From contig JACVRW010000017.1 of the NCBI GenBank assembly GCA_014534235.1, positions 1 to 39,371 on the forward strand: a stretch of 39,371 nucleotides of DNA. The letters run 5' to 3'. This stretch comes from Thermoleophilaceae bacterium. GTDB lineage: Bacteria > Actinomycetota > Thermoleophilia > Solirubrobacterales > Thermoleophilaceae. Positions 1 through 7,609 of this stretch are shown here, in pieces (the first letter of the stretch is position 1; every line of letters begins with the position of its first letter). The notes under the pieces are model-generated. The model saw only the letters and a program-made list of their open reading frames with translations. It made no database searches and was not told the origin of the DNA. The translations under genes and the position numbers were made by a program.

Positions 1-285
1 ACCTCTTCCGGGGGGAAAACGGCGCGGGCGACCCGCGCGCTTCCTGTCGCTCAACCCCTCGAGGCGCTGCTCGTGAAAGCGTCTTCGCCAGCGCCCCACC
101 ACCTCGGGGCGCAGGTCGAGCCGACGGGCGATCTCGACGTTGTCGAGACCATCCGCCGCGAGGAGGACGAGCTTCGCCCGCTGCACCTCCCGGTGCGGCC
201 GCGAGTAGCACGCCGCCCGCTGCTCAAGCTCCGCACGCTCCTCCTCGCTCAACTGGATCCGCTAGCGGCTCTTGCCCGGCATCAC
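1..285 (-). pseudogene. IS630-type transposase N-terminus, cut by the window edge and carrying an in-frame stop
   Basis: Reading the minus strand from about 285 down to 1 gives a continuous helix-turn-helix segment of the kind that opens IS630-family transposases. It contains LSEEERAELEQRAACYSRPH, then REVQRAKLVLLAADGLDNVE, then IARRLDLRPEVVGRWRRRF and a basic GRPRR linker. These families use this domain to bind the element ends; the DDE catalytic domain would lie beyond the left edge. The frame has an ATG at 282-280 followed by PGKSR and then a TAG at 264-262, where relatives usually carry a residue before RIQLSEEE. A TTG at 252-250 is the next possible start. A Shine-Dalgarno-like GAAGGAG (319-313) and ATG (310-308) lie just upstream but in another frame. 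I therefore read it as a probably inactive copy, although a re-start at the TTG cannot be excluded. Confidence 0.7.
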
Positions 286-291
286 CGCGAC

Positions 292-334
292 AGTTCGGCC
301 CGGTTGTCATAACTCCTTCAAGCCGGACCGAACT
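292..334 (-). repeat. Inverted repeat around the transposase ribosome-binding site, likely near the IS end
   Basis: Arms at 292-303 (AGTTCGGCCCGG) and 323-334 (CCGGACCGAACT) pair over 12 bp with one mismatch. In the minus-strand transcript the 19-nt loop contains GAAGGAG and an ATG. The terminal inverted repeat of the element should lie close by, before about 360, but the other end is outside the window so it cannot be confirmed. Confidence 0.5.
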
Positions 335-387
335 TTCGGCGGGGACCACTAAGCGTCGCCTTGACGCCCTTGTGGCGCCGCCGGTCC

Positions 388-1233
388 ATGAGCGGCCAAG
401 CTAGCACCGTGAAGTCCTTGGGAACCGCCGAGCGCGTGCCCGGCACGCGCGCGCTGCTCGGGGAGGGGCCTCGCTGGGACGTCGAGGCCGGACGGCTCCT
501 GTGGGTCGACATCGACGGCGGCGTCCTCCATGCCGGCGACCGCACGATCGAGGCCGGGGCGAAGGTTTGCGCCGTCGCGCCCTGGGAGGGCGACACAGTG
601 CTGGTCGCGCTCGCCGACGCGCTCGCGGGCGTGGACGTGAGTACGGGGTCGGTGCGCCGCCTGGCCGACATCCCGCACGGGCGCGCCGGGATGCGGTGCA
701 ACGACGCCGCGTGCGACCCTGCCGGGCGCTTCTTCGTCGGCACGATGGCGGAGGACGAGACGCCGGGCGCAGGGGCGCTCTACCGCTACGACCCCGACGG
801 TTCGCTCCGCACGCTGCTGACGGACATCACGCTGTCCAACGGCCTGGGATGGGATCCGTCCGGGCGCCTCATGTACTACATCGACTCCCCCACGCAGCGC
901 GTGGACGTGCTCGACTTCGACGCCGCCTCGGGGACGATCTCGAACCGGCGGCCGTTCGCCGCGATCCCCGAGAGCGACGGCATCCCCGACGGCCTGGCCG
1001 TGGACGACGACGGCGGCGTCTGGGTGGCGCTTCACGGCGGCGGCGAGGTTCGCCGCTTCGCGGCGGACGGCAGCCTCGCTGCACGTGTCGCGGTGCCCGC
1101 CGCCAAGGTGACCGCGTGCTGCTTCGCCGGCCGCCGCCTGTTCGTGACCACGCGGGGCGGCCTGTTCGCGCTCGACGTCCCGTACTCCGGGCCTCCGGCG
1201 CAGCCGTTCGGACGGCCGCGCGTTACGGCCTGA
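388..1233 (+). CDS. SMP-30/gluconolactonase family protein (sugar lactone hydrolase)
   Basis: A six-bladed propeller of the SMP-30/regucalcin family that hydrolyses sugar lactones to sugar acids. Visible family marks are LLGEGPRWD with the first metal-binding Glu, [31 protein letters not shown] with the Asn ligand, and [16 protein letters not shown] with the Asp ligand. The length of about 281 aa is normal. I chose ATG 388; TTG 361 and GTG 409 are also in frame and no clear Shine-Dalgarno decides. The gene begins within about 100 bp of the transposase remnant, so an IS insertion may have replaced its native promoter. Its 3' end overlaps by 11 nt the end of the convergent dehydratase relic. 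With that dehydratase and xylulokinase it suggests a xylono-, arabino- or gluconolactone substrate. That assignment is inference. Confidence 0.85.
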   Translation: MSGQASTVKSLGTAERVPGTRALLGEGPRWDVEAGRLLWVDIDGGVLHAGDRTIEAGAKVCAVAPWEGDTVLVALADALAGVDVSTGSVRRLADIPHGRAGMRCNDAACDPAGRFFVGTMAEDETPGAGALYRYDPDGSLRTLLTDITLSNGLGWDPSGRLMYYIDSPTQRVDVLDFDAASGTISNRRPFAAIPESDGIPDGLAVDDDGGVWVALHGGGEVRRFAADGSLAARVAVPAAKVTACCFAGRRLFVTTRGGLFALDVPYSGPPAQPFGRPRVTA

Positions 1234-2892
1234 GCACCGCTCCCTCGGAGGCGGAGGCGACACACGCCCGGTACCGGGCGAAGACGCCCGATTCGCACGG
1301 CGCCCGCCGCGGAGTGCAGGCGGCGAGCCGCTCGGCGATCTCGCCGTCCGCCAGAGCGACGTCGAGCGAGCCGGCCTCGACGTCCACGGTAACGGCGTCT
1401 CCGTCCCGCAGCGCGGCGAGCGGCGGGCCGCCTCGGACGCTACGTGGCCCACCATCAGCCCGCGGGTCGCGCCCGAGAAGCGGCCGTCGGTGACGAGCGC
1501 GACCGACTCACCGAGGCCCGCGCCCACGACCGACGAGGTGACACTCAGCATCTCGCGCATGCCGGGTCCGCCCGCCGGGCCCTCGCAGCGGATCACCAGC
1601 ACGTCGCCCGCGAACACTCTCCCGAACCGCACCGCCTCGGCACAGGCCTCCTCGGAGTCGAACACCCGCGCCGGGCCCGTCTGCCTGGTCCGCTCGGTGC
1701 CGACGAGCTTACGACGCTGCCGTCCTGGGCGAGGTTGCCCCGGAGCACGAACAGCCGGCCGGTCGGCGCGAAGGGCTGCGCCGCCGTGGACACAACCTCG
1801 CCGTCCGGTCGGGCGCGTGCGCCGTAGCCTGGGCGAGCGTGCCGCCGCCGACAGCCGGGGCGTCCCCGTCCAGGCAGCCGGCGCGGATCAGCTCAGCGGT
1901 GACCGCGGCCGTGCCGCTACGCGGTGGAGGTCCTCGGCCACCCAACGACCGGGACGGCGCGAGGCTCGCGATCACCGGTGTCCGCGCGCCCACTGCGATC
2001 AGCTCATGGAGGGTCAGCGTGACGTCCGCGTCGTGTGCGATCGCGAGCATGCAGCAGGGCGTTGCTCGATCCCCCGGTCGCCGTGACGCCGGCCATGGCA
2101 TTGAGCAGCGCGCGCCGGTCAAGGAACGCGCGCGCCGGCGGGCCCTTGCCGGCGAGGGAGGCGGCGAGCCGGCCGGCGCGCTCGGCGGCCGCCGCCTTCT
2201 CCACTCCCGCCTCCGCCGGAATGAGACCGTCCCCGATCACGGCGATCCCAACGCAGTCGAGCGCGACCGCCATGGTATTGGCGGTGAACTGTCCGGCGCA
2301 GGTGCCCGGTCCCGGGCAGGCGTGTCGCTCGAGCTCGTCGAGCTCCTCGCGCGAAGCGGCGCCCCGCTCGACCGCGCCGACCGCCTCCCATACCTGCTGG
2401 ACGGTCACGACGTCGCCGCGCCATCGCCCGGCCCGCATCGGCCCGCCGTAGAGCACGACCGCGGGCTTGTTCACCCGTGCGAGCGCCATCAGGGCGGCGG
2501 GCACGGTCTTGTCGCAGCCGACGAGGCACAGCACCGCGTCGAAGTCGTGCGCCCTGCACCATCAACTCGATCGAGTCGGCGATGACCTCTCGTGAAACCA
2601 GCGAGGCGCGCATGCCCAGGGTGCCCTGCGCCTGGTTGTCGGACACCGGGATCGTGTTGAACGGGAGCGCCACGCCGCCCGCCTCCTCCACCGCCCACGC
2701 CGCGCGATCGGCCAGGTCGCGCAGGCCGAGGTTGCACGGCATCGTTCCGGTCCAGGTGGACGCGATGCCCACGATCGGCCCGTCGAGCCGCGCGGGGTCG
2801 ATGCCCATCGCGCGGAAGTGCGCTCGGGCACCGGCCCGTTCGGGACCGTCGCGCAGGACCCGGCGGGCCCGCCTGCGCCTCTCCTCGTCCAC
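1223..2892 (-). pseudogene. Dehydratase of the IlvD/Edd family, broken by multiple frameshifts
   Basis: The minus strand encodes, in pieces spread over all three frames, a full-length IlvD/Edd dehydratase. From GTG 2892 one reads MDEERRRRARRVLRDGPERA, FNTIPVSDNQAQGTLGM and SREVIADSIELMVQG. After a +1 slip near 2550 come LCLVGCDKTVPAALMALARV and CPGPGTCAGQFTANTM, which carry the iron-sulphur Cys motifs. After a 2-nt loss near 2050 comes DADVTLTLHELIAVGARTPV. A compensating indel pair lies near 1950 and 1920, with further slips near 1811, 1710 and 1425. The last frame ends at TAA 1225-1223. It lies 36 nt downstream of xylB on the same strand. The family dehydrates dihydroxy-acids (branched-chain amino acid synthesis) or sugar acids; neighbours favour a sugar acid. 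Decay is likelier than sequencing error because flanking genes are intact, but local assembly error is possible. Confidence 0.88.
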
Positions 2893-2928
2893 GGTGCGGG
2901 GAGGTTAGCCGCGCCCCGGGGCCGCCGG

Positions 2929-4356
2929 TTACCCCTCGTGGAGGGGGAGCGTGGCCTCGCGCGTGGCCCGGATCCGCTCCAGCGTCTCGAGGTCGCGCTC
3001 GGGCGGGGGCTCGATCGTGATCCCGTGGCGAGTGTCCCAGCGCCGCGCGACCTCCTCCGGCGGGTCGCCCGCCAGGCAGGCCGCCGCCTGGGCGGCGGCG
3101 CCCAACGCCACCAGCTCATCCGCGTCCGGCACCTCGACGGGCCGCCCCGAGAGCCGCGCCACGGTGCGCTGCCAGACGCGACCGCGGGCGCCGCCCCCGA
3201 CCAGCAGAATCGGGGCGTCGGGGTCGAGCCCGGATCCCTGGTCTGCGAGCAGGTCGAGCGCCTCGATCAGCGAGGCGGCCGCCCCCTCGTAGGCGGCGAG
3301 GAGGATCTCCTCGCGGGTGGTGGCGTGCCGCAGCCCGGCGATCATGCCCGCCGCGCGCGGCAGGTTGGGTGTGCGCTCGCCGTCGAGGTACGGGAGCACA
3401 ACGGCCGTGGTCCGCTCGGCGGCGCGCTCGCGGTCGACGCCGAGCCACGCGGCCACGCGGTCGACGGCCAGCGTCGCGTTCAGCGTCGCGGTCAGCGGCA
3501 GGAAACGGCCGCTCGCGTCGGCGAAGCCGGCCACCGTGCCGCTCGGGTCCACGGCGCGCTCCTCCATCACCGCGTAGGCGGTTCCGGAGGTCCCCAGGCT
3601 CACGACGGGCTCGCCGGGGCGTGCGCCGAGACCGAGCGCGGCTCCCATGTTGTCCCCGGTCCCAGGGCCGACGAGCGCGCCCGCGCGCAGGCCGAGGGCG
3701 CGAGCGGCCGCCGGAGTGACGTCGCCGGCGGCGTCGCGCGGGCCGAGCACCTCCGGCAGCAACCCTCGGTCGAGGCGGATCAAGTCGAGCACCTCGTCGA
3801 CGTAGCGCTCGTCGCGCGTCGACCACCAGGCCGTCCCGGATGCGTCGCCGCGGTCGGTCGCACCCCGATCGCATAGGCGCTCCGTGAGGAAGTCGTGCGG
3901 CAGCCGCACGGCCTCCGCGGCGGCGGCCCGGTCCGGCTCGTGGCGGCGCAGCCAGGCCCAGCGCGTGGCCGTGAAGGACGGGACTGGCACGAGCCCCACC
4001 CGCTCGGCCCAGGCCGCGCCGCCTCCGAGCGCCTCCGTCAGCTCGCGCGCCTCCGCCTCCGAGCGCGTGTCGTTCCAGAGGATCGCCGGTCGAAGTGGGC
4101 GCCCGCGGCGGTCGAGGGTCACGAGCCCATGCTGCTGGCCGGCGATGGAGATCGCATCCACCCCCCCGCCGCGGTCGCACTCGGCGAGCGCGAGGCGCAG
4201 GGCCTCCCACCAGACCTCCGGATCGGTCTGCCGCGCCCCGCCGGCGCCGGTGACCTCGTGCAGCGCGCGCCCGGCCGCGACGACCTCCCCGTCCTCGGTG
4301 TCGACGATCAGCACCTTCGTCGCCTGGGTGGAGGTGTCGACGCCCGCAACCAGCAT
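2929..4356 (-). CDS. xylB: Xylulokinase (FGGY carbohydrate kinase)
   Basis: ATP-dependent phosphorylation of D-xylulose to D-xylulose 5-phosphate, feeding the pentose phosphate pathway. The FGGY fold is clear: the N-terminal phosphate-binding stretch LVAGVDTSTQATKVLIVDT, then DAISIAGQQHGLVTLD and PAILWNDTRS (the sugar-binding xylulokinase signature), GPGTGDNMGAALGLG, VVSLGTSGTAYAVM and the adenosine-binding ILLVGGGARGRVWQ. The length of about 475 aa fits the family. I use ATG 4356, which begins directly with MLVAGVDTS; a longer in-frame start at 4380 adds eight unconserved residues. It is the upstream member of a probable minus-strand operon with the broken dehydratase. The gene itself shows no damage. 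Confidence 0.92.
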   Translation of the reverse strand: MLVAGVDTSTQATKVLIVDTEDGEVVAAGRALHEVTGAGGARQTDPEVWWEALRLALAECDRGGGVDAISIAGQQHGLVTLDRRGRPLRPAILWNDTRSEAEARELTEALGGGAAWAERVGLVPVPSFTATRWAWLRRHEPDRAAAAEAVRLPHDFLTERLCDRGATDRGDASGTAWWSTRDERYVDEVLDLIRLDRGLLPEVLGPRDAAGDVTPAAARALGLRAGALVGPGTGDNMGAALGLGARPGEPVVSLGTSGTAYAVMEERAVDPSGTVAGFADASGRFLPLTATLNATLAVDRVAAWLGVDRERAAERTTAVVLPYLDGERTPNLPRAAGMIAGLRHATTREEILLAAYEGAAASLIEALDLLADQGSGLDPDAPILLVGGGARGRVWQRTVARLSGRPVEVPDADELVALGAAAQAAACLAGDPPEEVARRWDTRHGITIEPPPERDLETLERIRATREATLPLHEG

Positions 4357-4394
4357 CGGCGAAGCGTTGCACGGCACCACCGCCGTCGCGCCGG

Positions 4395-4433
4395 AGCGGA
4401 GCCGGCGGCGCCGCAGGCGCCGCCGATTCCGCT
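4395..4433. repeat. Hairpin in the xylB-nfo intergenic region
   Basis: A 9-bp perfect stem (GGCGGCGCC 4404-4412 with GGCGCCGCC 4416-4424) with a 3-nt loop is extended by outer arms AGCGGA (4395-4400) and TCCGCT (4428-4433). It sits between divergent genes, so a terminator role is unlikely. It could be an operator or a neutral GC-rich repeat. Confidence 0.5.
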
Positions 4434-4459
4434 ATGGCTACGACGCATGGCTACGACGC
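4434..4459 (+). repeat. Tandem 13-bp duplication
   Basis: The 13-mer ATGGCTACGACGC occurs twice back to back at 4434-4446 and 4447-4459, just after the hairpin and about 90 bp before the nfo-like gene. It looks like a slippage duplication. Confidence 0.75.
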
Positions 4460-4549
4460 TGTCGCCGCGCGCGGGGGGTCGAACTCGGCGGGCTCTCGGA
4501 CGCAAGGTCGCGGGGACCCGCGCCCCACGCCGCTGCGACACTGGGCAGC

Positions 4550-5359
4550 GTGGGCGCGCTCCGCTTCGGCCCGTCGTACCTGCCCTCCCGCGAGTCGCCC
4601 GAGGAGGCCGTCGAGCTCCTGGTTGCTCGTGGCTACAGCGCCTGCGAGATCGACTTCGAGGGCCGGTTCTGGATGGACTGGGGCTTCGCGGAGCGTCTCG
4701 GGGAGCTGGCGCGCGACGCGGGCATCGTGCTGTCCGTCCATGCGCCGCTGTTTGCGATCGTCGGCCGGCCGGAGAAGGACAAGAAGCACCGGATGGCGGT
4801 GGGAATGCTCGATCACACGGCCGGGATCGCCGCGGCGTGTGGCGCGGAGCTCGTGGTGGTCCACCCGGGGTACCTGTTCGGGCGCGAGCGCAAGGAGGCC
4901 GTCGACTCCGTCGTCGAGCAGCTCGCCGAGGTCCGGGAGCGCCTCGAGGGCAAGGGACGCGGAGTGCCCTTCGGGGTGGAGGTAATGGGTCGGGTGAACG
5001 AGCTCGGCACGCTCGACGACGTGCGCGCCATCGCCGCCCGCCTCGACTGGGTCCGGCCGGTCCTCGACTTCGCCCATCTCCACGCGGTCACGGACGGCGG
5101 CTTCACCGACGTAGAGCCGTTCGCCGCGGCGCTGGCGGCCGCGGACTCCACGATCCCGCCGGGCGCGCCGTTCCACATCCACTTCTCGGACATCAGCTAC
5201 GCGAACCGAAACGAGAAGTCGCATCTGCGCTACGGGGAGGGCACGCTGCGCGCCGATCCGCTCCGCGAGGCGCTCTTCCGCTTCGAGCGGCCCGCCACGG
5301 TGATCGGCGAGTCTCCGGACGAGGAGTCGAACCAGGCGATCCGGGCGGCCCTGGGGTAG
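4550..5359 (+). CDS. Endonuclease IV (Nfo)-like AP endonuclease, TIM barrel
   Basis: A 269-aa xylose-isomerase-like TIM barrel of the endonuclease IV family, which cuts 5' to abasic sites using a trinuclear zinc centre. Candidate ligands appear in the family order: H64 in SVHAPLF, H105 in VVVHPGYLFG, E144 in FGVEVMGR, D173 and nearby His in VLDFAHLHA, H211 in FHIHFSDI and E254 in VIGESPDEE. I chose GTG 4550 because the protein then opens with MGALRFGPSYLPS, the usual start of this group, and because a -10-like GACACT ends 7 nt before it. The reading frame stays open far upstream, but that sequence lies antisense to xylB. A sugar-isomerase role cannot be excluded next to xylB, but the ligand pattern fits the nuclease better. 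Confidence 0.8.
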   Translation: MGALRFGPSYLPSRESPEEAVELLVARGYSACEIDFEGRFWMDWGFAERLGELARDAGIVLSVHAPLFAIVGRPEKDKKHRMAVGMLDHTAGIAAACGAELVVVHPGYLFGRERKEAVDSVVEQLAEVRERLEGKGRGVPFGVEVMGRVNELGTLDDVRAIAARLDWVRPVLDFAHLHAVTDGGFTDVEPFAAALAAADSTIPPGAPFHIHFSDISYANRNEKSHLRYGEGTLRADPLREALFRFERPATVIGESPDEESNQAIRAALG

Positions 5360-5440
5360 CTTGCCGGCGATGCGGGTCGCGGGCTGTCGAGGCAGACGTC
5401 GGCCGGCTCGTGCACCGGAGCTCGCCGCCGCGTAGCCCAG

Positions 5441-5463
5441 GCCCCGCCGAAGCTCGGCGGGGC
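5441..5463. terminator. Bidirectional hairpin terminator between convergent genes
   Basis: A perfect 10-bp stem (GCCCCGCCGA 5441-5450 and TCGGCGGGGC 5454-5463) has a 3-nt loop. It lies between the nfo-like gene ending at 5359 and the FHA gene ending at 5468 on the other strand. There is no T-tract, as is usual in high-GC actinobacteria. Confidence 0.65.
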
Positions 5464-5467
5464 GCGG

Positions 5468-6028
5468 CTAGGCCAGGGCCGTCCGCTCCCGGTTCGAGCT
5501 GCGCTCGCGGCTCAGGCTCAGGAAGAAGATCCGGAAGCGGCCGATCCCGATCTCGTCGCCGTCCTCGAGCTCGGCCAGCTCGACGCGCTCGCCGTTCTTG
5601 AACACGCCGTTCAGGCTCCGGTCGTCCAGGATGCGCGCCCCGCGTTCGTCGCGGTACACGAGCGCGTGCCGGCGCGACACCGTGGGGTCGTCGAAGCGCA
5701 CATGGGCCGACAGGCTGCGCCCGACGCGCGTCCAGCCGTCCTGGAGCGGCACCACGCGGACTCGGTCGTCGTCGGCGAACGCGAGGTAGTCACCCTTACG
5801 GACGAGCGCCTCGCGCGCCTCGTCGAGCCAGGGCGGAGGGCCCTCCACCTCGTAGCGGTCTGGCCGCTGCAGCATCTCCGCGAAAAGCGACGAGCGGCGG
5901 AACCGGCTCCCGCCACACTCCGGGCATGAGGGGACCTCATCCAGCTCGTGAAGTGCGATGGCGAAGCCGCAAGAATCGCAGCGAAAAGAGCCGGCCCCTG
6001 CCAGGGTTCCGGCGCTGAAGGCTTCCAT
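5468..6028 (-). CDS. Zinc-ribbon plus FHA domain protein
   Basis: A 186-aa cytoplasmic protein with a C4 zinc ribbon at the N-terminus (C17, C20, C35 and C38, in RCDSCGF and PSCPECGG). A C-terminal forkhead-associated domain occupies roughly residues 85-175. FHA marks are VGRSLSAHV, VSRRHALVY with S118 and H121, and SLNGVFKNGERV with N140-G141. FHA domains bind phosphothreonine peptides made by Ser/Thr kinases, so this is a likely phospho-signalling adaptor; its partner is not visible in the window. ATG 6028 is supported by a GAGGAGAG Shine-Dalgarno about 10 nt upstream. The longer open frame upstream to 6457 is antisense to a small zinc protein gene and shows no conserved content. It stands alone, with a terminator hairpin at its end. 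Confidence 0.85.
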   Translation of the reverse strand: MEAFSAGTLAGAGSFRCDSCGFAIALHELDEVPSCPECGGSRFRRSSLFAEMLQRPDRYEVEGPPPWLDEAREALVRKGDYLAFADDDRVRVVPLQDGWTRVGRSLSAHVRFDDPTVSRRHALVYRDERGARILDDRSLNGVFKNGERVELAELEDGDEIGIGRFRIFFLSLSRERSSNRERTALA

Positions 6029-6205
6029 CGAGTCTTTCTCTCCTCGGGGCGGGGTAGGGGGATCGTACAGGGGCCCGGCGGGGCGCCAAGTGCGATCATC
6101 GCTATTTGCGGGGTTTTTGGCGTCGAGGGACAAACGAGCAGGCACCTTTTCGACATCTCGTAGCGGTGCGCAGGATCGCCGGGGGACGCCGCGAATCCCT
6201 AAGGG

Positions 6206-6445
6206 ATGCCAGAGCTCGCTGCCATGCTCCTCCATCACAGCCTGCACGCCGCCGCGCCCGGCGACCGCTGCGCCGGGTGCCGGCGTACGCCGCTGCCGGG
6301 CGAGCGCATGCACGAGATCGAGTCGGGACGCAAGCTCTGCGACCTCTGCTTCGCGGCCCTTCCGAAGGAGCGCCGGCTCGCCGTGCGGACGGAGCGGGTG
6401 CACGTGAGCGAGCGGCGGCTGCTGGTCGCGCGAAAGGCCGCGTAA
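6206..6445 (+). CDS. Small zinc-binding hypothetical protein
   Basis: A 79-aa protein with two CxxC pairs (C22/C25 in RCAGC and C45/C48 in LCDLC), most likely binding one zinc ion. The C-terminal third is strongly basic, with KERRLAVRTERVHVSERRLL, which suggests nucleic-acid or ribosome contact. I do not recognise a named family. ATG 6206 follows CTAAGGG closely; ATG 6224 is an alternative that keeps both cysteine pairs. It lies between the divergent FHA gene and the SRPBCC gene on the same strand, 26 nt upstream of the latter, so the two could be cotranscribed. That it is expressed is inferred from the paired cysteines and compact spacing. Confidence 0.6.
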   Translation: MPELAAMLLHHSLHAAAPGDRCAGCRRTPLPGERMHEIESGRKLCDLCFAALPKERRLAVRTERVHVSERRLLVARKAA

Positions 6446-6456
6446 GTAGTGCCGCA

Positions 6457-6462
6457 TACAAT
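6457..6462 (+). promoter_or_regulatory. -10-like TACAAT before the SRPBCC gene
   Basis: TACAAT ends 9 nt before ATG 6472, too close for a normal 5' leader. It fits a leaderless or very short-leader transcript. No clear -35 is visible. Confidence 0.45.
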
Positions 6463-6471
6463 CCCGGCGCC

Positions 6472-7047
6472 ATGCGCCAGGTCACCGTGTCCACGGTTAT
6501 ATCGGCCCCTCGCGAGGAGGTCTTCGACTTCGTCTGCGACCTCGCCGGCAGGCCCGCCTACACGGACCACTACCTGGAGGACTACCGGCTCGCGCGCGCC
6601 AACCCCGTCGGCGAGGGCGCGGCGGCGCGCTTCAGGCTGAACGCGCCCCTGGCCAAGGAGTACGCGGAGCTCCGGATCACGGAGGTGGACCGGCCGCGCC
6701 GCATCGTCGAGGAGCTCCGGGTCGGCCGCCGCGGCCGGAACCGCTCGCTTGCCGTGTACGACTTCACCCCCGAGGGAGGCGGCGTTACGCGCGTCGAGCT
6801 GACCACCTACAGCGAGCCGGCCACGATCGTGGACCGCCTGAAGGAGATCGGCGCCGTCGGCTGGCTGCGTCGCCAGACGAAGAAGTCGCTCGAGCGGCTG
6901 CGGATGATCTTCGAGGAGCCTCCGAAGGAGCCGCTCAAGCGGGCGACGATCGCCGGCTACGACCCGGGAAAGGCACCGCGGTTCGGCGCGCCGGCCGGCA
7001 TGGACCCCGCGCGCGCCCCCCCGCATGAGCACTCCCCACAGCACTAG
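6472..7047 (+). CDS. SRPBCC (START-like) family protein
   Basis: A 191-aa protein of the polyketide cyclase/dehydrase-like SRPBCC superfamily, a helix-grip fold that binds hydrophobic ligands. The N-terminus MRQVTVSTVISAPREEVFDF, with the VISAPREEVFDFVCDL motif, is the usual opening strand and helix of the fold. Later strands include ARFRLNAPLAKEYAELRITE, RRIVEELRVG and TRVELTTYSEPAT, and a final amphipathic helix follows (RRQTKKSLERLRMIFEE). A Pro-rich tail of about 40 residues follows that is atypical and may be disordered. No membrane segment is visible. ATG 6472 is fixed by the domain start. Its 3' end overlaps by up to 23 nt possible upstream starts of the lipoprotein gene. Ligand unknown. 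Confidence 0.8.
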   Translation: MRQVTVSTVISAPREEVFDFVCDLAGRPAYTDHYLEDYRLARANPVGEGAAARFRLNAPLAKEYAELRITEVDRPRRIVEELRVGRRGRNRSLAVYDFTPEGGGVTRVELTTYSEPATIVDRLKEIGAVGWLRRQTKKSLERLRMIFEEPPKEPLKRATIAGYDPGKAPRFGAPAGMDPARAPPHEHSPQH

Positions 7048-7060
7048 ACTGCGGCGGCCG

Positions 7061-7609
7061 ATGCCCGATCTCCTCCGCCCACTGGCTCTGGCCGCCTGCG
7101 TGGTCGTCCTCTCGGCCGGCGTCGGGGCGTGCGGGGAGGACGAGCCCGGCGTCGACGAGCCCGCTCGGGAGGGACTCGCGCTCGAGCTCGACGGGCTGGA
7201 TTACAACGTGTTCATCACCCGGCAGCTGAACCCGGAGATCCCGCCCGACGACACCTACTACACGGGCCCCGAGGTGCCACCGGACGAGACGCTCTTCGGG
7301 GTCTTCGTCCAGGTCTGCAACAACTCGAACGAGGCCAGGGAGCCGACCGACAGCTTCAAGGTCGTGGACAACCAGGGCAACGAGTTCGAGCCCGAGCAGC
7401 TCCAGGCGGCCGACGTAGTGGCCTACGAACCCCGGCGGCTCGAGCCGAAGGAATGCATTCCCGAGGCCGGGAGCTTGGCGCAGCTCGGCCCGCAGGCGGC
7501 TTCGATGCTTCTCTTCAGGTTTCCCCTCCAGGCGACCGAGAACCGTCCGCTGGAGCTCGAGATCGAAGGCGAGGGAGACGAGCACCTGACCTTCGAGCTG
7601 GACATCTAG
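7061..7609 (+). CDS. Putative secreted lipoprotein, function unknown
   Basis: A 182-aa protein with a signal sequence (MPDLLRPLALAACVVVLSAG) ending in a lipobox-like VGAC, so it is probably anchored to the outer face of the membrane. The mature part is acidic and reads as a beta-sandwich, with DYNVFITRQLN, ETLFGVFVQVCNNSNEARE and SFKVVDNQGNEFEPEQLQ. This resembles the Ig-like extracellular domains of the DUF4352 type, but that is only an impression. ATG 7061 gives the clean signal peptide; an in-frame ATG 7025 would overlap the previous gene. A -10-like TAGACT at 7045-7050 overlaps the stop codon of the SRPBCC gene. It abuts the convergent PBP gene, stop to stop with no gap. Confidence 0.72.
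   Translation: MPDLLRPLALAACVVVLSAGVGACGEDEPGVDEPAREGLALELDGLDYNVFITRQLNPEIPPDDTYYTGPEVPPDETLFGVFVQVCNNSNEAREPTDSFKVVDNQGNEFEPEQLQAADVVAYEPRRLEPKECIPEAGSLAQLGPQAASMLLFRFPLQATENRPLELEIEGEGDEHLTFELDI

Noticed and set aside
1223-2892. Treating the dehydratase as several small genes or a programmed-frameshift gene.
   Set aside because: At least seven indels of both signs, without slippery motifs, do not fit programmed recoding.
2818-3876. A 352-codon plus-strand frame opposite xylB.
   Set aside because: It is the antisense shadow of a firmly identified kinase, without any motif.
3884-4549. A long upstream extension of the endonuclease IV-like frame.
   Set aside because: The segment is antisense to xylB and shows no conserved residues; the domain starts at 4550.
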